A stretch of DNA of 49,940 nucleotides from Akkermansia sp. (GTDB taxonomy: Bacteria; Verrucomicrobiota; Verrucomicrobiia; Verrucomicrobiales; Akkermansiaceae): positions 1-49,940 of the forward strand of contig JAFQGD010000041.1 of assembly GCA_017398355.1 (NCBI GenBank), read 5' to 3'. A program made the position numbers and the translations under genes. A model generated the notes under the pieces. That model saw only the letters and a list, made by a program, of their open reading frames with translations. It made no database searches and was not told the DNA's origin. The stretch's first letter is position 1. Each line of letters starts with the position of its first letter. Of the stretch, positions 44,571 to 49,940 are shown one piece after another.

Positions 44571-47411
44571 TTAGGCATTGGCATTCTGTGCAGCAGCGAG
44601 GGTATCGCAGGTGCAGCAGAAGTTGCGGTCGCCGTAGGTGTTGTCCACACGGGAGCAGCTGGGCCAGAACTTGTGCAGACGCAGGCCCGGCACGGGGTAA
44701 GCGGCAGCGCTGCGGCTATAGGCGTGGTTCCACTCATCAGCCGTCACCGCTTGGGCGGTGTGCGGGGCATTCACCATCACGTTATCATCCGCAGGCACGG
44801 TACCCTCTGCCACGGCGCTCATTTCGGCATGAATGCCAATCATCGCGTCGATGAAGCGGTCGAGCTCATACTTGCTTTCAGATTCAGTGGGTTCCACCAT
44901 GAGCGTATCATGCACAGGGAAGCTCATCGTCGGGGCATGGAAGCCGTAGTCCATGAGACGCTTGGCCATATCATCCACAGAGAGGTGGCTCTTGCCGAGC
45001 ATGATAGTGGTGTCCAGAATGCACTCGTGAGCCACCAAACCGTTGGCACCTGCGTAGAGCGTGGGGAAATAGGGAGCCAAGCGGCGAGCCACATAGTTGG
45101 CATTGAGGATGGCCATCTGGGAGGCGCGCTTCAGGCCCTCATGCCCCATCATGGCAAGGTACATCCATGTGATGGGATTGAGAGCGGCAGAGCCGTACTC
45201 AGCAGAGGAGACAGCACCCTGCGTGCGGCCATCGCCCTCCACCACATGCCCGGGCAGGTAGGGAGTGAGATGCTTGGCACAGCAGATGGGGCCCACACCG
45301 GGGCCACCGCCGCCGTGAGGCATGGCAAATGTCTTGTGCAGGTTGAGGTGGCACACATCGGCACCGATGGTGCCGGGGTTGGTGAGACCGCACTGGGCGT
45401 TCATGTTGGCGCCATCCATGTACACCTGGCCACCGTTTTCGTGCACGATACGGCAGAGCTCGGCAATCGTGGGCTCGTACACACCGTGGGTGGAGGGGTA
45501 GGTGACCATGAGCGCAGCGAGGTTATCGCGGTGCGCCTCAGCCTGGGCCTTGAGGTCGGCGGGGTCGATATTGCCGGCCTCATCGCACTTCACGGGTACC
45601 ACCTTGAACCCGGCCATCGCAGAGGAAGCGGGGTTGGTGCCATGGGCAGAGGTGGGGATAAGGCACACATTGCGGTGGCCCTCACCCTGGGCAACCTGGT
45701 AGCGATGAATGGTCAGCAGGCCGGCATACTCACCGGCTGCACCGGAGTTGGGCTGCAAGGAGCAGGCATCGAAGCCCGTCACCACGGCCAACCAATTTTC
45801 CAGTTGCTTGAGCATCGTACGCATGCCTTGGCATTGCTCCACCGGAGCAAAGGGATGCAACTCCGTGACAGCCTGCCAGGTGATGGGCATCATGATAGCG
45901 GCGCAGTTGGCCTTCATGGTGCAGGAGCCGAGCGGAATCATCGCCTCGTTGAGCGCCAAATCCTTGCACTCAAGCGTGTGGATGTAGCGCATCATCTCCG
46001 TCTCGGAGTGGAAAGCATTGAAGCAAGTCTGCTCACAGAAAGCACTGGTGCGGGTGTAGGCTGCATCCCACACAGGAGCTGCGGGCACACTCACGGTTGT
46101 AGCACCGAATACGGTAGCCAAAGCGGCTACATCTGCATCGGTGGTGGTTTCATCGAAGGAGACAGACACCACGTCCTCGGCCACGCGACGGATGTTGTAG
46201 CCGGCACTCAGGGCTGCAGCCACCAAATCAGCAGCCTTGCCAGGAGCCTGTACGGCCACGGTGTCAAAGTAATTGGCTGCCACCGTCATGTAACCTGCAC
46301 CCTGCACAGCAGCAGCAAAGCCGGCGGCCAAGCGGTGAATGGTAGTGGCGGTATCCTTGAGACCCTGCGGGCCCTGATACATGGCGTAGAAGGTAGCCAA
46401 CAGGGCAGTGAGTACCTGAGCGGTGCAGATGTTGGAGGTGGCTTTTTCGCGGCGGATGTGCTGCTCGCGTGTCTGCAAAGCCAAGCGGTAGGCGGGTTTG
46501 CCGGCCTTATCCACGGAAAGGCCGATGAAGCGGCCGGGCAGCTTGCGCTTGAGTGCATCTGTGCAGGCCATGTAGGCAGCGGCGGGGCCACCGTAGCCCA
46601 TGGGGATACCGAAACGCTGCGTGGTGCCCACGCACACGTCCGCACCAAAGGTACCGGGTTCGCGCAGCACCGTCAGCGCCAGCAAATCGGCCGCTACGCA
46701 GCACAGCACCTTGGCGGCATGGCACTTCTCAAAGAAAGCGGAGTAATCCTCCACTGCGCCCACATTGTCGGGGTACTGCACGAGCACACCGGCCAAGCCC
46801 TGCACCGCGGCGGGGTCAAAGCTCTTCCAATCGCCCACAATCAGATTCACCCCCGTGGTCTCGCAACGGGTCTTGATAACATCAATCGTCTGCGGGAAGC
46901 AGCTATCCGCCACAAAGAATGTGTTGCTGCGGGACTTGGAGCTGATGCACAGATTCACAGCCTCCGCAGCAGCGGTGCCTTCATCCAGCATAGAAGCATT
47001 GGCCACAGGTAACCCGGTGAGGGAGGAAATCATCGTCTGGAAGTTCATGAGCATCTCCAAACGCCCCTGTGCAATCTCCGGCTGGTAGGGGGTATATGCC
47101 GTGTACCAACTGGGGTTCTCATACACATTGCGCTGAATCACTGCCGGCATGTATGTGCCGTAGTAACCTTGGCCGATGACGCTGTGGGCAGGCTTGTTGG
47201 CAGCCAGCACCTGCTGCAGGGCAGCCAAGGCCTCCTGCTCAGCCATGGGGGCGGGCAAATCCAGCGGTGCCTTCAAACGAATGTCTGCCGGAACAATGGC
47301 TTCCGTCATCGCATCCAGAGATTCAAAACCTATCTCTTTCAACATGGCAGCCACTTCTGCCTCTGTCGGCCCGATGTGGCGCGGCACAAATGAAGTTTGC
47401 GTAGTAATCAT
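44571..47411 (-). CDS. gcvP: Glycine dehydrogenase (decarboxylating), P-protein
   Basis: 946 residues, the single-chain form with both halves fused. The PLP enzyme decarboxylates glycine and passes the aminomethyl group to the lipoyl arm of GcvH. The N-terminal 'FVPRHIGPTEAEV', 'LDEGTAAAEAV' and the PLP-lysine motif 'NLHKTFAMPHGGGGPGVGPI' (Lys near residue 693) are visible, as are 'GSCTMKANCAA' and 'TYGDRNFCC' near the end. The start MITTQTSFVP (ATG 47411) is taken because the open frame upstream crosses an intercistronic hairpin. Third gene of gcvT-gcvH-gcvP. Confidence 0.98.
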   Translation of the reverse strand: MITTQTSFVPRHIGPTEAEVAAMLKEIGFESLDAMTEAIVPADIRLKAPLDLPAPMAEQEALAALQQVLAANKPAHSVIGQGYYGTYMPAVIQRNVYENPSWYTAYTPYQPEIAQGRLEMLMNFQTMISSLTGLPVANASMLDEGTAAAEAVNLCISSKSRSNTFFVADSCFPQTIDVIKTRCETTGVNLIVGDWKSFDPAAVQGLAGVLVQYPDNVGAVEDYSAFFEKCHAAKVLCCVAADLLALTVLREPGTFGADVCVGTTQRFGIPMGYGGPAAAYMACTDALKRKLPGRFIGLSVDKAGKPAYRLALQTREQHIRREKATSNICTAQVLTALLATFYAMYQGPQGLKDTATTIHRLAAGFAAAVQGAGYMTVAANYFDTVAVQAPGKAADLVAAALSAGYNIRRVAEDVVSVSFDETTTDADVAALATVFGATTVSVPAAPVWDAAYTRTSAFCEQTCFNAFHSETEMMRYIHTLECKDLALNEAMIPLGSCTMKANCAAIMMPITWQAVTELHPFAPVEQCQGMRTMLKQLENWLAVVTGFDACSLQPNSGAAGEYAGLLTIHRYQVAQGEGHRNVCLIPTSAHGTNPASSAMAGFKVVPVKCDEAGNIDPADLKAQAEAHRDNLAALMVTYPSTHGVYEPTIAELCRIVHENGGQVYMDGANMNAQCGLTNPGTIGADVCHLNLHKTFAMPHGGGGPGVGPICCAKHLTPYLPGHVVEGDGRTQGAVSSAEYGSAALNPITWMYLAMMGHEGLKRASQMAILNANYVARRLAPYFPTLYAGANGLVAHECILDTTIMLGKSHLSVDDMAKRLMDYGFHAPTMSFPVHDTLMVEPTESESKYELDRFIDAMIGIHAEMSAVAEGTVPADDNVMVNAPHTAQAVTADEWNHAYSRSAAAYPVPGLRLHKFWPSCSRVDNTYGDRNFCCTCDTLAAAQNANA

Positions 47412-47433
47412 AATCAAAATGGGGAAAAGACGA

Positions 47434-47466
47434 CGAGGTGTGAAGCTGATACAGCTCCACACCTCG
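47434..47466 (-). promoter_or_regulatory. Hairpin between gcvH and gcvP
   Basis: A 9-bp stem (CGAGGTGTG with CACACCTCG, 47434-47442 with 47458-47466) with an inner AGCTG/CAGCT pairing. On the minus strand a short T-run (TCTTTTCC) follows about 8 nt later. It may act as a partial terminator or an mRNA-stabilising structure setting the gcvP level. Confidence 0.6.
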
Positions 47467-47481
47467 CCCAAGGGTCAATTT

Positions 47482-47865
47482 TTATTTGCAGAATTCCTCG
47501 TAAGCAGCGGCATCCATCAGGCCGTCCAGCTCACCGGGCTCGCTAAGCTTGATCTTGCAGATCCAGCCCTCGCCGCAAGCATCGGAGTTCACGGTGCCGG
47601 GCTCGGCATCCAGAGCCTCGTTCACCTCTACGATTTCACCGGAAACAGGGGTGTACACCTCAGAAGCAGCCTTCACGGACTCCACTGCGGCGATGCTGTC
47701 GCCGGCAGCGTAGGTGTTACCAACCTCGGGGAGGTCGACGTATACAACATCACCCAATTCGGACTGGGCGAAATCAGAGATACCGAGCGTTACCACGCCA
47801 TCTACGGCGGGGCTTACCCATTCATGCTCGGAGGAATACTTGTAATCAGCAGGGATTGTGCTCAT
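47482..47865 (-). CDS. gcvH: Glycine cleavage system H protein
   Basis: 127 residues. It is the lipoyl carrier of the glycine cleavage system; the lipoylated lysine is Lys65 in 'ESVKAASEVY'. 'YSSEHEWV', 'LGISDFAQSELGDVVYVDLPEVG' in part, 'SGEIVEVNEAL' and 'GWICKIKLSE' are all standard. It lies 21 nt behind gcvT. No Shine-Dalgarno sequence is seen. Confidence 0.98.
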   Translation of the reverse strand: MSTIPADYKYSSEHEWVSPAVDGVVTLGISDFAQSELGDVVYVDLPEVGNTYAAGDSIAAVESVKAASEVYTPVSGEIVEVNEALDAEPGTVNSDACGEGWICKIKLSEPGELDGLMDAAAYEEFCK

Positions 47866-47886
47866 TGTAATGTGTTTTTTAGGGGG

Positions 47887-48969
47887 TTACTTCTTGAGGA
47901 AGGGTTTCTTAATAATGGTGGCAGGCACGGCCTTACCGCGGACAATTACGTTCACATCCGTACCAATCTTGCCCAGGGCAGCCGGCACATAAGCCATAGC
48001 AATACCCTTGCCCAGAGAGGGGGAGAGAACGCCGCTGCAAAGCTCGCCCAAGGGCGTGCCGTCCGGCAGCTGTACTTCGTAGCCGTGGCGGGGGGGCGCA
48101 CCCTTGCCCTTGTACTCAATGGCCACAAGAGCGGTGGGGCGGCCGTTGGCCTTCTGCTCGCGCAGAACGTCTACGCCGATAAAGTCTTTCGTCAAATCGC
48201 AGCACCAAGAGAGGCCTGCTTCCAAGGGGGTCTTTTCGGGGGAAAGGTCGGAGCCGTTGAGGGAGTAGCACATTTCCAAGCGCAGGCTATCGCGAGCGCC
48301 CAAACCGCAGGGTTTGGCACCGCAGGCAATGGCCTTCTCCATCCACTTCACGCCCTGTTCGGCGGGGCAGAAGAACTCAAAACCGTTCTCGCCGGTGTAG
48401 CCGGTGCGGCAAATCACCAAGTCATCCCCCTCAGCAGAGAACATCAGGATGCCGTTGCGCACGGGCAATTCCACACCGGGGCACATGGAGGCAAACACTT
48501 CCTCGCAGGTCGGGCCTTGGATAGCCAAGCCTACGTAGGCATCGCTCTTGTTCACCAGGTTGATACCCTCTGGCTTGTGCGCGGTGAGCCAAGCAAAGTC
48601 TTCATCAATCATGGAGGCATTCACCACTACAAAGTAGTCATCCTCCGCCAAGCGGTAGATGATGAGGTCATCAATCACGCCACCCTTTTCATTGAGCATG
48701 ATGGAATACTGGCCCATACCGTCCACAAGCTTATTCAGATTGTTGGTGAACATCTTGTTGAGCCACTCTGTAGTCCCTGCACCATTGACCAGGAATTGGC
48801 CCATGTGGGAGATATCAAACACTCCGCAAGCCGTGCGCACGGTGTTGTGCTCATCTATAATGCCCGTGTACTGCACAGGCATGTTCCACCCGGCAAAGGG
48901 TACCATCTTGGCGCCGAGCGCCACGTGCTTTTTGCACAGCGGCGTGCTCTTGATTGTATCAGAATTCAT
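47887..48969 (-). CDS. gcvT: Glycine cleavage system T protein (aminomethyltransferase)
   Basis: 360 residues. It transfers the methylene group from GcvH to tetrahydrofolate and releases ammonia. Conserved parts: 'MVPFAGWNMPVQY', 'ACGVFDISHMGQF', 'LNEKGGVIDDLIIYR' with the Asp pair that includes the catalytic acid, 'TGYTGENGFEFF', 'GLGARDSLRLEMCYSLNG' and 'PPRHGYEV'. All folate-site features lost in the paralogue at 23215-24282 are present here, so this is the functional T-protein. First gene of the operon, with a full-consensus promoter 8 nt upstream. No glycine riboswitch can exist in such a short leader. Confidence 0.98.
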   Translation of the reverse strand: MNSDTIKSTPLCKKHVALGAKMVPFAGWNMPVQYTGIIDEHNTVRTACGVFDISHMGQFLVNGAGTTEWLNKMFTNNLNKLVDGMGQYSIMLNEKGGVIDDLIIYRLAEDDYFVVVNASMIDEDFAWLTAHKPEGINLVNKSDAYVGLAIQGPTCEEVFASMCPGVELPVRNGILMFSAEGDDLVICRTGYTGENGFEFFCPAEQGVKWMEKAIACGAKPCGLGARDSLRLEMCYSLNGSDLSPEKTPLEAGLSWCCDLTKDFIGVDVLREQKANGRPTALVAIEYKGKGAPPRHGYEVQLPDGTPLGELCSGVLSPSLGKGIAMAYVPAALGKIGTDVNVIVRGKAVPATIIKKPFLKK

Positions 48970-48977
48970 GCGGGCGC

Positions 48978-49005
48978 ATTATACGCGCACTATGCTCAAT
49001 GTCAA
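48978..49005 (-). promoter_or_regulatory. Full-consensus promoter of the gcv operon (leaderless type)
   Basis: Minus strand: -35 TTGACA (49000-49005), 16-bp spacer, -10 TATAAT (48978-48983), both perfect. The ATG at 48969 follows after 8 nt, so transcription should start within about two bases of it. Confidence 0.85.
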
Positions 49006-49073
49006 GCTTAGAGAAAAAGTATTTTTCAGAGAATCGGCCACATGCCCGGGGCACGCTGAATTTTGAGCAAGTG

Positions 49074-49583
49074 TCAGCGGGAAGCAAAGCGGCGGGCAAG
49101 CTCCACATAGCCGAGGGCGTGGCGATAATTGGCATCTGCCGTATCGGGTGGCAGTTGCTTCACCACCTTGGCAGGAGAGCCCAGTACCAAACTGTGTGGC
49201 GGGATGATGGTATTTTTGGTCACCAGCGCATGCGCCCCTACAATGGAACCATGGCCCACCACTGCACCATCCAGCACAATAGCCCCCATACCAATGAGGC
49301 ATTTATCCTCCACCGTGCAGGCATGCAGGGTCACGCTATGTCCCACCGTCACGTATTCCCCCAGATGACACCCCAGCTCATAATCTACATGTAGGCAGCA
49401 ATTATCCTGCACATTGCTACCCTTCCCGATACTGATGGCAGCCACATCCCCGCGAATCGTTGTGTTGTACCACACAGAAGCGTCCTCCGCCACCCGCACC
49501 TGCCCGATAATATCTGCACTAGCCGCAATAAATGCCGCAGCATCCACCTGCGGGGTTACGCCATCAAAACTCTCTATTGCCAT
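49074..49583 (-). CDS. Gamma-carbonic-anhydrase-like hexapeptide-repeat protein
   Basis: 169 residues, a left-handed beta-helix of hexapeptide repeats. Metal ligand histidines typical of the gamma-CA/PaaY/YrdA group are at 65 ('CLHVDYELG'), 82 and 87 ('VTVGHSVTLHACT'); 'NTTIRGDVAAISIGKGSNVQDN' in part precedes and 'GMGAIVLDGAVV' follows. It may hydrate CO2 or be a thioesterase-like PaaY homologue; sequence alone does not decide. The ATG at 49583 (MAIESFDG) lies 6 nt behind a promoter; the frame is open further up but without family similarity. Confidence 0.92.
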   Translation of the reverse strand: MAIESFDGVTPQVDAAAFIAASADIIGQVRVAEDASVWYNTTIRGDVAAISIGKGSNVQDNCCLHVDYELGCHLGEYVTVGHSVTLHACTVEDKCLIGMGAIVLDGAVVGHGSIVGAHALVTKNTIIPPHSLVLGSPAKVVKQLPPDTADANYRHALGYVELARRFASR

Positions 49584-49589
49584 GCCCGC

Positions 49590-49618
49590 AGTATACAAAA
49601 TCCCCCCTCCGTGGTCAA
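49590..49618 (-). promoter_or_regulatory. Promoter of the gamma-CA-like gene (leaderless type)
   Basis: Minus strand: -35 TTGACC (49613-49618), 17-bp spacer, -10 TATACT (49590-49595), 6 nt before the ATG at 49583. Confidence 0.7.
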
Positions 49619-49940
49619 GAATCAACACTCCGAACAAGAGACGTTGTTGAGGTTGCCGCAAAAAATGCTCCCTTACCTCACACCCGGAGGCAACGACAGA
49701 TGTGCTGAGCTTGCTTGCATTGACCGGCCTAGCTATTCTCTGCCACCTCAAGTAAATATCGTTTAAATATATAGCAAAAGCGGGGTTCCCGCATCTTGTC
49801 CATAGCTGTCCAAAATAGGATAGCTGTAAAAAAGGGAGGCTGCATTATCAAGACGTTACAAGTACCTTTATCCAGTTTTGGCAAATAGATCCCCCTGGTG
49901 CGAATCAGGGGGCTTTGCACATACGCTCTTATAGGGATTG
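49619..49940. other. Right-end stretch without a recognisable gene
   Basis: About 320 bases with no convincing gene. It holds a short GC hairpin around 49777-49789 (GCGGGG/CCCGC), an A/T-rich patch near 49755-49780, and a terminator-like hairpin near 49891-49912. The stretch probably separates the gamma-CA gene from a gene beyond the window. Confidence 0.5.
49891..49917. terminator. Terminator-like hairpin at the right end
   Basis: A perfect 7-bp stem (CCCCCTG at 49891-49897 with CAGGGGG at 49906-49912) with an 8-nt loop, followed by CTTTG on the plus strand. The gene it serves is not in the window. Confidence 0.6.

Noticed and set aside
48970..49005. Glycine riboswitch before the gcv operon
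   Set aside because: The promoter ends 8 nt before the gcvT start, leaving no room for an aptamer.
49729..49920. A 63-codon minus-strand open frame at the right end
   Set aside because: It overlaps a terminator-like hairpin, has no promoter or family features, and its sequence looks random.

Overview
The window looks like a chromosomal segment of a Gram-negative, anaerobic, gut-type member of the Verrucomicrobiota, probably Akkermansia-like. The clues are a giant surface protein ending in a PEP-CTERM signal (Pro-Glu-Pro, hydrophobic helix, Arg-rich tail), a fused lpxC-fabZ gene, pyruvate formate-lyase with its activase, a reverse rubrerythrin, and a secreted Cys-type sulfatase. No database could be searched, so the taxonomy is an inference.

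Layout. 291-19082 (-) is one gene for a repetitive secreted protein of about 6,260 residues, filling more than a third of the window. 19375-22984 holds a TolC-like lipoprotein, ribosomal protein S16, an unknown lipoprotein and a secreted aspartic protease with two DTG motifs. 22996-25832 is the accessory region. It carries a diverged GcvT/YgfZ-fold protein flanked by copies of a hairpin-rich palindromic element, and the largest of these carries a four-helix-bundle (S23/IVP-family) gene at its apex. 25838-33124 holds dusB, rpsI-rplM, infA, pflA, pflB, a tyrosine-recombinase remnant, an unknown gene and nrdR. 33241-36079 holds a reverse rubrerythrin behind a PerR-like palindrome and a two-gene transporter operon ending in mntP. 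36193-40585 is envelope biogenesis: lpxC-fabZ, then rpmH-rnpA-yidD-yidC. 40629-44428 holds an M15 peptidase, a possible structured RNA, a sulfatase, a small membrane-anchored protein and an acyltransferase. 44506-49618 is the glycine-cleavage operon gcvT-gcvH-gcvP and a gamma-carbonic-anhydrase-like protein.

Two things stand out. First, the array at 24288-25832 consists of four units, two of them complete. A complete unit is mirror-symmetric: five short hairpins joined by AATTTC linkers, a central long stem, then five hairpins joined by the reverse-complement linker GAAATT. In one unit the 20-nt apex filler is replaced by a 411-bp cassette with its own promoter and a four-helix-bundle gene. 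This resembles the rRNA intervening sequences that carry the same protein family in a helix loop, and I do not know of a description of it in this form. Second, eight genes have a good sigma-70-like promoter whose -10 box ends only 6-8 nt before the start codon, which predicts leaderless mRNAs. Clear Shine-Dalgarno sequences are rare across the window.

Metabolically the segment describes a fermenter (PflB/PflA) that handles peroxide (rubrerythrin), exports manganese (MntP), makes lipid A, and displays or secretes large repetitive proteins and glycan-active enzymes.
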